Assembly (NCBI GenBank): GCA_964628465.1
Contig: CAZVOA010000053.1
Location: 1-17,087 of the forward strand
Origin: JAFGPS01 sp964628465
GTDB lineage: Bacteria; Planctomycetota; Phycisphaerae; Sedimentisphaerales; Anaerobacaceae
Length of the DNA stretch: 17,087 nucleotides
Reading direction: 5' to 3'
The notes beneath the pieces were generated by a model. That model was not told where the DNA came from, did no database searches, and saw only the letters and a list, made by a program, of their open reading frames with translations. Made by a program: the position numbers and the translations under genes. This document shows, piece by piece, positions 6,988-14,700 of the stretch (within the stretch, counting starts at the first letter, position 1; the number at the start of each line of letters is the position of its first letter).

Positions 6988-7238
6988 CTATTTAAATCCT
7001 TAAATAATTCTTTAGTAGAAGTATATTTTTTACCCTTTCCAGATTCTAATTCTTCTATGGCTTGTACTGTATCTTTATTAGGTAATTTTACATCGAAAGG
7101 AATACCATGATGCAAAACTACTTGTTTAAAAAACATATCTATCGCACCTGACATACTTAAACCTAATTTTTCGAGTATTTCTTGCGCTTGATTTTTACTT
7201 TCTACATCTATCCGCGCATTTATTGTTGTAGTATTCAT
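6984..7238 (-). CDS. dinJ: DinJ/RelB-family antitoxin
   Basis: This antitoxin would bind and neutralise YafQ and repress its own operon. The start at 7238 is chosen over the upstream in-frame ATG (7280) because AAGGGG sits six bases before it. The 84-residue product begins MNTTTINARIDVESKNQAQEI, a ribbon-helix-helix strand and helix. It continues with LGLSMSGAIDMFFKQVVLHHGIPFDVKLPN, the diagnostic DinJ segment. The C-terminal half (about 55-84) is charged and presumably wraps the toxin. It is intact. Its stop TGA overlaps the TTG start of yafQ by four bases, so the two are translationally coupled. The module lies antisense between trxB and trxA. Confidence 0.9.
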   Translation of the reverse strand: MNTTTINARIDVESKNQAQEILEKLGLSMSGAIDMFFKQVVLHHGIPFDVKLPNKDTVQAIEELESGKGKKYTSTKELFKDLNS

Positions 7239-7300
7239 TTTTAACCCCTTTTCACTCTTTTCATGCTCTCTATTTAACATCCATGTTGTATATCATTATC

Positions 7301-7318
7301 CTATACATATACTATACA
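7301..7318 (-). promoter_or_regulatory. candidate dinJ-yafQ operator (CTATACA direct repeat)
   Basis: CTATACA occurs at 7301-7307 and again at 7312-7318, eleven bases apart, about one helical turn. Around it are further GTATA/TATAC half-sites (7288-7325). It lies 63-80 bases upstream of dinJ, where autoregulation by a ribbon-helix-helix antitoxin is normally exerted. No clean promoter hexamers stand out in this AT-rich run. Confidence 0.35.
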
Positions 7319-7530
7319 AATGTATGTCGGCTCAATCAAAGACAATCTTTAGAATCGTGGTGCTAATGGCCGTAACTATATATAAAACAATACATTATAG
7401 TAATATGAATTATTCTAATACTATTATAAGTATATAAATATATTAGATTTTTATATCATATAAATAGGCGAAGAAAATATCTGTTTATTATACATATATT
7501 CTCAAACCTTTCTTTTAACTTTTTTATATA
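7319..7530. other. very AT-rich gene-free spacer between dinJ and trxA promoter
   Basis: No open frame with a ribosome site or family resemblance is seen here. 7381-7500 holds only 17 G or C in 120 bases, much lower than the flanking trx genes. The stretch may be the outer end of the acquired toxin-antitoxin segment or a curved upstream region of the trxA promoter. Confidence 0.5.
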
Positions 7531-7559
7531 TTGACGCTCGTGTGTAATTGAGTTAATAT
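7531..7559 (+). promoter_or_regulatory. sigma-70-type promoter for trxA
   Basis: TTGACG (7531-7536) and TAATAT (7554-7559) are 17 bases apart, each close to consensus. Transcription would start near 7566 and give a leader of about 64 bases. The leader holds a short CGGG/CCCG hairpin (7588-7603) before the AAAGGAC ribosome site. The same TTGACG/17-base arrangement is used by rmuC. Confidence 0.65.
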
Positions 7560-7629
7560 CAGGTTTTAGTGGTTAATTTAACAGCTCGGGTTATTATTCC
7601 CGTTAGAATATTCGCTGAAAGGACAAGGA

Positions 7630-7956
7630 ATGGCTGGTAACGTAGTAGAATTAACGGATGAAAGTTTCGATGAGATAGTAAACAGTTCAGATATGCCGGT
7701 ATTGGTTGATTTCTGGGCGCCATGGTGCGGCCCATGCAAAATGATGGGGCCGGTTATCGAAGAAATCGCTGATAAATATCAAGATAGAGCATTAGTTTGC
7801 AAGCTCAATACCGATGACGCACGCGACAGCGCAATGGAATTCGGCATAAGCAGCATTCCAACTCTTATTCTATTTAAGGACGGACAAATAGAAAAGAAAT
7901 GGATTGGCGTAACAAGCAATAAAGTTATTTCAGAAGCAATTGAAGAGCTTCTTTAA
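7630..7956 (+). CDS. trxA: thioredoxin
   Basis: Thioredoxin is the cytoplasmic dithiol carrier that reduces disulfides in ribonucleotide reductase, peroxiredoxins and other targets, and is itself recharged by TrxB. The 108-residue product has the classic WAPWCGPC active site (Cys33 and Cys36), the buried Asp27 in LVDFW, and the cis-proline of SSIPTL facing the active site. The GxxS/N-type end of the fold (WIGVTSNKVI) precedes the last helix. It is standard family length. The start follows AAAGGACAAGGA. The gene has its own promoter and is separated from trxB by the minus-strand toxin-antitoxin genes. Confidence 0.96.
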   Translation: MAGNVVELTDESFDEIVNSSDMPVLVDFWAPWCGPCKMMGPVIEEIADKYQDRALVCKLNTDDARDSAMEFGISSIPTLILFKDGQIEKKWIGVTSNKVISEAIEELL

Positions 7957-7979
7957 AAGACAAGTTCGACGAATTCATA

Positions 7980-8052
7980 TTGTTCTGTATTGTCATGCTG
8001 AATCCTCAGGGGACGAAGAATAACACCATTCGTTTGATATATTACAGAACAA
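7980..8052. repeat. inverted-repeat-bounded element, REP/MITE-like, between trxA and recJ
   Basis: TTGTTCTGTA (7980-7989) is the exact reverse complement of TACAGAACAA (8043-8052), 53 bases apart. The inside begins TTGTCATGCTGAA and contains GACGAAGAATAACACC. These phrases resemble the GTCATGCTGAA and GCGAAGAATC text of dispersed non-coding repeats I recall from many environmental genomes. It is followed by a T-rich run (8057-8069), so it may also terminate trxA. The family assignment is from memory and unverified. Confidence 0.4.
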
Positions 8053-8100
8053 TCGATTTTTCGTTTTATTTAATGGAAAGGATAAGGGGGTATAGTCTAA

Positions 8101-9891
8101 ATGCTGCTTAGCGCACAAAGACAAAAGAATGAATGGATTGTAAAACCCCCAAAGGATGGCTGCCTGGAACTTGCCAGGTCGCTAAGGGTATCGCCGCTAA
8201 TCGCTCAAATCCTGATGAATCGAGGAGTCAGCAGTTACGAGCAGGGAAATGTTTTTATCAGGCCCAAATTGACGGAACTTATCGAACCAGAACGCATGCC
8301 CGGAATTAAACCAGCTGTTGATAGAATAAAAAGTGCTCTCAAGAATAAGGAAAAAATCACAATTTACGGGGATTATGATGTCGATGGAATTACGAGCGTT
8401 TCAATTTTATGGCAGGTTCTGAAACTTCTCGGTGGAAACGTCGATTATTATATCCCGCATCGCATCGAAGAAGGATATGGGCTTAATACCGAAGCAATCG
8501 AATCTCTCGCTAAATCAGGCACACAGCTATTAATCACAGTCGATTGCGGCATAACCGCCCACGAGTCCGCTGAATTAGCGAACCAGCTTGGCATTGAATT
8601 GATAATCACAGACCACCACCAGATTATCGAGAACGCAGACAACAAACTGCCCCGCGCATGCGCGATTGTTCATCCCGCTATTGATAAATCATATCCGAAT
8701 CAGGATTCCGCCGGCGCTATGGTCGCATTCAAATTAGCATGGGCAATCGCAAACGCGTTTACATCCGGCGCAAGACTTCAGCCGGAATTGCGAGAGTTTA
8801 TGCTAAGCGCGACAAGTTTAGCAGCGATGGGAACTGTCGCGGATGTTGTAGATTTGCGGGGCGAAAACAGAATCCTTACAAGCTATGGCCTGAAAGCTCT
8901 TCCTGAATGCAAACTTTCAGGAATACAGGCTTTGCTTGAAACGCTTGGCTTAATCGGACAAAAGCTCGATAGTTTTCATATAGGTTTTCGGCTTGCCCCG
9001 ATGCTCAACGCGGCGGGTCGTATGGGACACGCACGACTGGCGGTTGAATTGCTTACATCCGACAGTATGACACGCGCGATGCAGATTGCAGAATATCTAA
9101 AAGGGCAAAACGAACTGCGGCAGAAAACCGAACGAAAGATATTCAAAGAGGCCTGCGAAATAATGGTCAGCCGGAATATGACTCATCCTGACCGCAAGAG
9201 CATTGTACTGGCCGGAGAAAACTGGCATATCGGCGTAGTCGGCATCGTTGCTTCGAGAATAGTCGATAAATACCACAGACCAACAATATTAATTGGTATT
9301 CCTTCAGCCAAAGAGCTTGAAAACGCTGGTAGTATTGAAAATCTTATCGCACAGGGTTCCGCTCGTTCCATACCGGGTTTTTGCATGATAAGCGGCTTGA
9401 AAGCATGTGAAAAACATTTAAATACGTTCGGAGGTCATAAAATGGCAGCCGGAGTTACTATAAATTTTTCTAAAATCGAGCAGTTCATTGAAGATTTCGA
9501 AGAATACGCAAAACAGAATCTTGAAGAAAAAGACATTGTTTCCAAACTTGAAATAGAAGCAATCGCGCCTTTAAGCAGTTTCAGACTTGAAACGGTAAAA
9601 GAATTACAAATGCTCGGACCTTTCGGCGAGGGAAATCCCGAACCTGTTTTCGTGACAAAGGGCGTTCGCCTCGCGTCGCCGCCAAAACGGGTTGGAACGA
9701 ACGGCGACCATCTCCAGCTTGTGATAAGCGACAATACCGCAACGCTTCGCGGCATAGGATTTAGATTTGGAAAATTAGAAAAGAAATTACTGGAACGCGA
9801 ATTTTTCGACGTAGCCTACCAGCCCCAGATAAACACTTTCAACGGAAACACAAACGTAGAATTCAACCTCGTAGATATCCAAATCGACTAA
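8101..9891 (+). CDS. recJ: single-stranded-DNA-specific exonuclease RecJ
   Basis: RecJ degrades single-stranded DNA 5' to 3' in RecF-pathway recombination, mismatch repair and base-excision repair. The 596-residue product carries the DHH phosphoesterase motifs in order: YGDYDVDGITS (metal ligands Asp91, Asp93, Asp95), LLITVDCGIT (Asp148) and the name-giving TDHH (Asp171, His172, His173). The linker motif LNAAGRMGHARLAVELL follows. The DHHA1 domain has GSARSIPGF and GGHKMAAG (444-451). The C-terminal part (LGPFGEGNPEPVF onward) matches the OB-fold DNA-binding domain. All key residues are present and the length is normal. The start is preceded by AAGGGGGT eleven bases away. Confidence 0.95.
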   Translation: MLLSAQRQKNEWIVKPPKDGCLELARSLRVSPLIAQILMNRGVSSYEQGNVFIRPKLTELIEPERMPGIKPAVDRIKSALKNKEKITIYGDYDVDGITSVSILWQVLKLLGGNVDYYIPHRIEEGYGLNTEAIESLAKSGTQLLITVDCGITAHESAELANQLGIELIITDHHQIIENADNKLPRACAIVHPAIDKSYPNQDSAGAMVAFKLAWAIANAFTSGARLQPELREFMLSATSLAAMGTVADVVDLRGENRILTSYGLKALPECKLSGIQALLETLGLIGQKLDSFHIGFRLAPMLNAAGRMGHARLAVELLTSDSMTRAMQIAEYLKGQNELRQKTERKIFKEACEIMVSRNMTHPDRKSIVLAGENWHIGVVGIVASRIVDKYHRPTILIGIPSAKELENAGSIENLIAQGSARSIPGFCMISGLKACEKHLNTFGGHKMAAGVTINFSKIEQFIEDFEEYAKQNLEEKDIVSKLEIEAIAPLSSFRLETVKELQMLGPFGEGNPEPVFVTKGVRLASPPKRVGTNGDHLQLVISDNTATLRGIGFRFGKLEKKLLEREFFDVAYQPQINTFNGNTNVEFNLVDIQID

Positions 9892-9919
9892 ATTCAAATT
9901 AATAACTGATTTTATTTGA

Positions 9920-11545
9920 TTAATTCCCTATCTCAATTTTTTCAATTTTGAATTGTCCGAGTGTGTTTACAATATTTAGAAAACCCTCCGGGTTTCCGTT
10001 ACCGAAAGATAAAGTAATATGCCCCGGATCATAGCCACCGAAACCGGCGCCTTTGAAAGCGGCGTCAATGTTGTACCACTTATCGCCAAGATAAACCCGC
10101 GTCCATGCGTGGCCGCCGAATCCATTTGAAACAGTCTGCCATTGCGCAACATAAGCCACGCCGGTAGCAACCTGTGCGGGTATTCCCGCGGCACGGCACA
10201 AAGCGGCGGTCAATACCGCATGTTCGGAACAATCGCCCTGTTTGCTTTTCGCGACTTCAGCCGCGGAAGCGTAACCGACCGACAAGTTTTTATCATCTAT
10301 ATAATCAGCAACAAAGCTTTCAATTTTGCGAGCGGCTTCTGACGCGTCTTTCGTATTGCCTATCGCTTTCTTTGCAAGGTCCTGAATAATTTTTTCATCG
10401 CTCTCGACATATCGCGACGGCTTAAGAGCCTCAAGCGCATCCTTATCGTTTCCTTTATATGGAATAGCAACGCCTTTCGGCAATTCTTCTTTTTCGATTG
10501 TCAATGTTACATTGCCATTGCTCAACTTCTGAACTTTCTGATTATCAGTTGCCGGGAACAGCAAATCAGCTTGCGGATTTGTTTTCGTTATATGATATAT
10601 AATTGATTTTACCGCGTTTATATTATTAATCGGCTGAGGGCTGGCAAGAAACATTTTATCCACGATTTCGTACACATCGTTTTTGCCAAGCGCAAACTCT
10701 TTACTGCACGCAACCTGCTCAATTACCATGCCCATAACCGGCGTAACGCTTTTTTGAAGTTTCAAATTATCGTCATAATATTCATCGGCATTAAGTGCTG
10801 CTACAGTTTCTGAAGTTGCTTTTGTCTTGATTTCCGTCAACTCAACAACCCGGCCAAGCAGGTCAACCTGCCGTTTTGCACCCACGTTTACTTCCACATC
10901 AAAAGCCGACAAAGTACTCGGCTCGAACAATTTCGCCTTATATGAAGCACCCTCTTTGAGACCTGTCTTATAATGCAGAAGACGCATTCCTTCTGACATC
11001 AGCGCACCTTCGGGCCAGTCCATTTCCTCTTCTCCCTGGCCTCTTATTACAATAAGCTTTCCATTTTCATTAATCTTTCCAACTGTTTTGGTCACGATAA
11101 GGCCAAGGTCCTCCTCGATTTCAAATCCAAGAGGCTTGCCGTCTTTTGTCTCAGTTGAGGATGATTTCGTAGTAACGCTAACAGTTACTCCAATTCGGCT
11201 CAAAGTTAATTTCATCTCGATTGATGTGTTGACAATATCTTCTTCAACAATGCGTTTATTTATTGCATAGCCAATCTTATGGCCATCCATAAGCAGCGAG
11301 AAATATTCTGTATCTTCATTGGCAAGAGAATCTATCGTAGTCGGTTTTGTATCCGGCGATATAGGTTTCGGCTTTTCCTCTGCAATTATCGGTTTCGTTT
11401 CGGGCGGAGCTGGTTCCGAAGGCCTAATATTTTTTGTAGCCGTATTCGGTTCCTTCGGCGGCTGTGAGTCCGATTTATTCTTACAGCCTGATACAATAGA
11501 AACCAACAAAACAAAGCAAATAAACAAAGAGATTGTCTTTTTCAT
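9920..11545 (-). CDS. transglutaminase-like lipoprotein
   Basis: The start is set at 11545, the third in-frame ATG, because GAGG lies nine bases upstream and it begins a lipoprotein signal (MKKTISLFICFVLLVSIVSGC, lipobox VSGC, lipidated Cys21). The 541-residue product then has a Pro/Glu/Lys-rich linker (about 25-70) and a beta-rich central region. The C-terminal transglutaminase-like domain shows the papain-type triad: Cys439 in GDCSEHAVLTAALCRAAGIPA, His479 in GGHAWTRVY and Asp494 in WYNIDAAF. Such bacterial proteins act as peptidases, cross-linkers or amidases outside the cytoplasm; the reaction cannot be told from sequence. It is convergent with recJ (28 bases between stops) and divergent from murE. 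Confidence 0.85.
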   Translation of the reverse strand: MKKTISLFICFVLLVSIVSGCKNKSDSQPPKEPNTATKNIRPSEPAPPETKPIIAEEKPKPISPDTKPTTIDSLANEDTEYFSLLMDGHKIGYAINKRIVEEDIVNTSIEMKLTLSRIGVTVSVTTKSSSTETKDGKPLGFEIEEDLGLIVTKTVGKINENGKLIVIRGQGEEEMDWPEGALMSEGMRLLHYKTGLKEGASYKAKLFEPSTLSAFDVEVNVGAKRQVDLLGRVVELTEIKTKATSETVAALNADEYYDDNLKLQKSVTPVMGMVIEQVACSKEFALGKNDVYEIVDKMFLASPQPINNINAVKSIIYHITKTNPQADLLFPATDNQKVQKLSNGNVTLTIEKEELPKGVAIPYKGNDKDALEALKPSRYVESDEKIIQDLAKKAIGNTKDASEAARKIESFVADYIDDKNLSVGYASAAEVAKSKQGDCSEHAVLTAALCRAAGIPAQVATGVAYVAQWQTVSNGFGGHAWTRVYLGDKWYNIDAAFKGAGFGGYDPGHITLSFGNGNPEGFLNIVNTLGQFKIEKIEIGN

Positions 11546-11588
11546 ATTCATATTCCTCAATTTATCAATTTTCATAGTTCATATTTTA

Positions 11589-11641
11589 ATTATAAACCAA
11601 AAAGGGATTCTCTTGCCAGAATAATTCTAATATTGTTAAAT
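11589..11641. promoter_or_regulatory. overlapping divergent promoter candidates for the lipoprotein gene and murE
   Basis: For murE, TTGCCA (11613-11618) and TTAAAT (11636-11641) are 17 bases apart. On the minus strand, a perfect TATAAT (11594-11589) could serve the lipoprotein gene; the matching -35 at 18 bases (the complement of the same TTGCCA) is poor. If both are real, the two promoters share their -35 zone. Confidence 0.3.
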
Positions 11642-11692
11642 TATATAGATGAATTAAATTGAACTGAAATGCCGAAATAGTATTTATTGATT

Positions 11693-13183
11693 ATGAATTT
11701 TGACGAACTAAAAAAACTTGTTTCTTCGGAAAATCCGCCGAACGTTTGCACGGATTCGCGCGCGGTCAAGACCGGCGATATCTTCGTTGCGGTTAAAGGC
11801 ACTGTTTCAGACGGACACGACTTTATTGGACAAGCCATTTCTAACGGTGCGAAATACATCGTTTGCGAAAAAATACCACAAAATGTAGGGTGTGCTATGC
11901 ACACCGATTTTAAAAATAGTGTGCATAACATTCTAATCGAAGATTCGATTATAGCGGCTGCAATTCTGGCTCAGGCGGCGAAAGGTAATCCATCTTCCAA
12001 ACTAATAAATCTGGCCGTAACAGGTACAAACGGAAAAACTACAGTTACATATCTTGTACGCTCATGTATCAGGCAGGCGGGCGAAAAATGCGGGTTGATA
12101 GGAACGGTCATATATGATGATTGCTCAGGCAAAAGCACAGCCGCCCCGCTTACTACGCCAGACTCTTTGACCATAGCGGAAAAACAGGCTGAAATGATAA
12201 AAAACGGCGCGAAATACATGATAACCGAAGCAAGCTCTCACGCTCTGTCACAAAACCGTTTGGCATGTATAAATTTCAAAGCGGCCGCGTTTACAAATCT
12301 TACCGGCGACCATCTTGATTATCACATTACAAAAGAAAATTATCTCGAAGCAAAAACGAAACTTTTCACTTCGCTTGCGGCTGATTCATTCGCGGTTCTA
12401 AATAAAGAATCACCCGAATCGGAATATATCGCAAAAAAAACAAAAGCGAAAATCATCTGGTATGCGATAGAAAAGAAAGCCGACCTTGCCCTGAACCGCT
12501 CTGGTACAGGGCTTGTCGCAAAAATCAAATCAATGGATGTAAGCGGAACAGTTTACAGCTTGAACTACATGGGACAATCGGCGATTGTGAAAACTCCGCT
12601 AATCGGCATGTATAATATCAGCAATCACTTAGCCGCGGCGGGTTTGTGCCTTGGCGCAGGTTTGAATTTGGAAACTATCGCGGCGGGACTATCTGAACTG
12701 AAACTGATTCCGGGAAGACTTGAAAAGGTAGATTGGGATGGAAGCTTTACGGTTTTAATTGATTACGCACATACTGATGATGCGCTGCAAAATGTTCTTT
12801 CAGTTTTAAAACCATTATGTAAAGGCAAGCTGCGTGTAATTTTCGGCTGCGGCGGAGACAGGGACAAAACAAAACGCCCGCGAATGGCGCACGTCGTCGA
12901 ACAATTCGCTGATTTTATAACAGTTACAAGCGACAATCCAAGAACCGAAGAGCCGCAAGCGATTATTGATAATATTATTGCAGGTTTTGAAAATCCAAAA
13001 TCCGAAAATATTTCTGTAATATCAGACAGAAAACAAGCAATCGAAATGGTAATCAAAGCCGCTGATAAGGATGATATTATTCTTATCGCCGGCAAAGGGC
13101 ATGAAGATTATCAAATCATCGGCAAAACAAAATATCACTTCTCCGACAAAGAAATCGCCCAAAACTGCCTCAAACAAATATAA
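11693..13183 (+). CDS. murE: UDP-N-acetylmuramoyl-tripeptide synthetase MurE (meso-DAP type)
   Basis: MurE adds the third residue of the peptidoglycan stem peptide in the cytoplasm, using ATP. The product shows CTDSRAVKTGDIFVAVKG (UDP-MurNAc binding), the P-loop GTNGKTT (111-117), TTPDSL, and EASSHAL. It also has NLTGDHLDYH, the YLEAKTKLF lysine segment, and DYAHTDDAL. The D414-N-P-R417 motif is typical of enzymes that add meso-diaminopimelate rather than lysine. It is 496 residues, normal for the family. ATG 11693 is preferred, but TTG 11687 is also open and neither has a clear ribosome site. An odd stretch, GCAMHTDFKNSV (about residues 67-78), coincides with a DNA inverted repeat and looks like an insertion in the first domain. 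The gene is isolated from other mur genes within this window. Confidence 0.95.
   Translation: MNFDELKKLVSSENPPNVCTDSRAVKTGDIFVAVKGTVSDGHDFIGQAISNGAKYIVCEKIPQNVGCAMHTDFKNSVHNILIEDSIIAAAILAQAAKGNPSSKLINLAVTGTNGKTTVTYLVRSCIRQAGEKCGLIGTVIYDDCSGKSTAAPLTTPDSLTIAEKQAEMIKNGAKYMITEASSHALSQNRLACINFKAAAFTNLTGDHLDYHITKENYLEAKTKLFTSLAADSFAVLNKESPESEYIAKKTKAKIIWYAIEKKADLALNRSGTGLVAKIKSMDVSGTVYSLNYMGQSAIVKTPLIGMYNISNHLAAAGLCLGAGLNLETIAAGLSELKLIPGRLEKVDWDGSFTVLIDYAHTDDALQNVLSVLKPLCKGKLRVIFGCGGDRDKTKRPRMAHVVEQFADFITVTSDNPRTEEPQAIIDNIIAGFENPKSENISVISDRKQAIEMVIKAADKDDIILIAGKGHEDYQIIGKTKYHFSDKEIAQNCLKQI
11889..11927. repeat. nested inverted repeat inside murE
   Basis: Three arms are visible. GGTGTGC (11889-11895) pairs with GCACACC (11899-11905) around TAT. 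Overlapping that, TATGCACAC (11896-11904) pairs perfectly with GTGTGCATA (11919-11927) across 14 bases. Two mutually exclusive hairpins can therefore form. The unit is in frame and encodes the extra residues between the VCEKIPQNV and NILIEDS segments of MurE. It looks like a small palindromic repeat that inserted into the gene. Confidence 0.5.
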
Positions 13184-13254
13184 TTTCCAATATTGGGGTT
13201 ATTTATACCTTCCTTTTTGAGATTTTCTGAAATTTTCCAATATTTTTGTAACAT

Positions 13255-13282
13255 TTTGGGATTTTATACGTCTATCTATAAG
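13255..13282 (+). promoter_or_regulatory. weak promoter candidate for the membrane protein/LRR cluster
   Basis: TTTGGG (13255-13260) and TATAAG (13277-13282) are 16 bases apart, upstream of the gene at 13336. In the same gap, TTTCCAATATT occurs twice (13184-13194 and 13234-13244), and the first copy lies in a CCAATATTGG palindrome. The match to consensus is poor, so the assignment is tentative. Confidence 0.2.
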
Positions 13283-13335
13283 AAATCTGAATTTTACTGT
13301 TACATTGCTTGAATCATAAAAAAAGAGAATCTATT

Positions 13336-14688
13336 ATGGTTGAAAAAAAAGAGGATAAAAAAAAGAGCAGAAAACTGAAAAAGCATCATATACTAATTTT
13401 CATTCTGTTTTTGTTTCTTATAGCGGGAATATTTTTACGTTTTCGATCGAGTTCAAAAAGTCAGCTTCGATTAAAAATAGAATATCTTCAAGCCAAAGGT
13501 TATCCAGTTTCATTAAAAGAATTAGACGAGTCTTATTCCATACCAGATGGAGTCGAAAACGCCGCAGATTTTATACTGAATGCAGTATCAAATTATATTG
13601 AGCCGAATGATTCCAGGCTCAAGGACACTCCTGACTGGAAAACACTATCCATCCAGGGAAAGCTGTTGTCCGATGATGTAATGAAACAGGCAGTTTCATA
13701 CTTGAATGACAATCAAAAGAGCCTTGATTCGCTGCATAAGGCAGGGACATTAAAATATTGCAGGTATCCGGTAAACCTGAGCGCCGGCCAGACACTGAAA
13801 ATGGTTGATAAACTAAAAACGATGATGTTGCTTGGTATCGAAGCGGTTGTACATGCTGAAAATGGAGACAGTCAGACTTCGGCTGATTCTTTGATATGTG
13901 GTTTTAACATTGCTGATTCACTTTCCGACGTTCCATTAACGATATGTCAGATTGGTAGAATGGTTTTAGTGGAAAATAATATTGCGGCTCTCGAACATAT
14001 TATAAATTCCAAAGATTTTAATGATGAGCAATTAGCTCAGCTTAGTAAGACACTCGCAGATAAACAGAGACTTTCAGGCATATCTTATGGCTTTACAGGT
14101 GAGCTTTGCAACGCAATAAATCAATTCGAGGATATTACAACATCCAATAACCTTTTTCGTGACCAACCTTTATCACAAAGGCTTTTCTATTCAGCTTACA
14201 GGGGCGTCGGGCTTATGGAATCTGATGGTGTTATTTATTTAGATATCTTAGATAAGTATATCAAAGCAGGAAAACTCCCTCTGGAAAAACGCCTTGACGC
14301 AAACAAACAGATTCAAGCTGAATATAATAATATTTCAAGCATCCATGTTCAGTTGAAAGCTGCTCCTCCGAACTATTCAAAATTCTTTGCTGACGAATTG
14401 GTAAGCATATCCAGGCTCCGAGTCGCACAGGCCGCACTTGCTGTTCAGCGATACAGGTTAAAGAATGGAAAGTTACCTGATTCGCTTAGCAGTCTTGTTC
14501 CTGAATATTTAGACTTTGTTCCATCAGACCCTTTCGATGGAAAAGAAATGAGATATAAAAAGCTCGATTCAGGCTTCGTCATTTACAGCATTGGCGAAGA
14601 TTTAATTGATGACGGCGGCCAGGAAGAACCAAAAGATAGACAACAAAAAGTCCCTCACTGGGATATTACTTTTACTATAAAAAAATAA
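13336..14688 (+). CDS. single-pass membrane protein with pseudopilin-like C-terminal module
   Basis: ATG 13336 is preferred (AGAGA upstream); a TTG at 13309 would add nine residues. The 450-residue product has a very basic cytoplasmic start (KKEDKKKSRKLKKHH) and one membrane helix (about residues 20-36, ILIFILFLFLIAGIFL). A mostly helical domain of about 330 residues, with no motif I recognise, follows. The last 80 residues, RVAQAALAVQRYRLKNGKLP, then SLVPEYLDFVPSDPFDG and FVIYSIGEDLIDDGGQ, resemble the globular end of type II secretion pseudopilins (GspG-like: LP.sL..L...P.DPwg..y.Y...g..i.S.G.D...gG). That module recurs in planctomycete membrane proteins. It is not a pilin itself because the N-terminal prepilin signal is absent. 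The LRR genes follow after 12 bases, suggesting one operon. Confidence 0.75.
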   Translation: MVEKKEDKKKSRKLKKHHILIFILFLFLIAGIFLRFRSSSKSQLRLKIEYLQAKGYPVSLKELDESYSIPDGVENAADFILNAVSNYIEPNDSRLKDTPDWKTLSIQGKLLSDDVMKQAVSYLNDNQKSLDSLHKAGTLKYCRYPVNLSAGQTLKMVDKLKTMMLLGIEAVVHAENGDSQTSADSLICGFNIADSLSDVPLTICQIGRMVLVENNIAALEHIINSKDFNDEQLAQLSKTLADKQRLSGISYGFTGELCNAINQFEDITTSNNLFRDQPLSQRLFYSAYRGVGLMESDGVIYLDILDKYIKAGKLPLEKRLDANKQIQAEYNNISSIHVQLKAAPPNYSKFFADELVSISRLRVAQAALAVQRYRLKNGKLPDSLSSLVPEYLDFVPSDPFDGKEMRYKKLDSGFVIYSIGEDLIDDGGQEEPKDRQQKVPHWDITFTIKK

Positions 14689-14700
14689 GAGAAATCTTTA

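Noticed and set aside
9435..9755. Antisense open frame inside recJ
   Set aside because: It mirrors the codon pattern of recJ, has no start signals and resembles no known protein.
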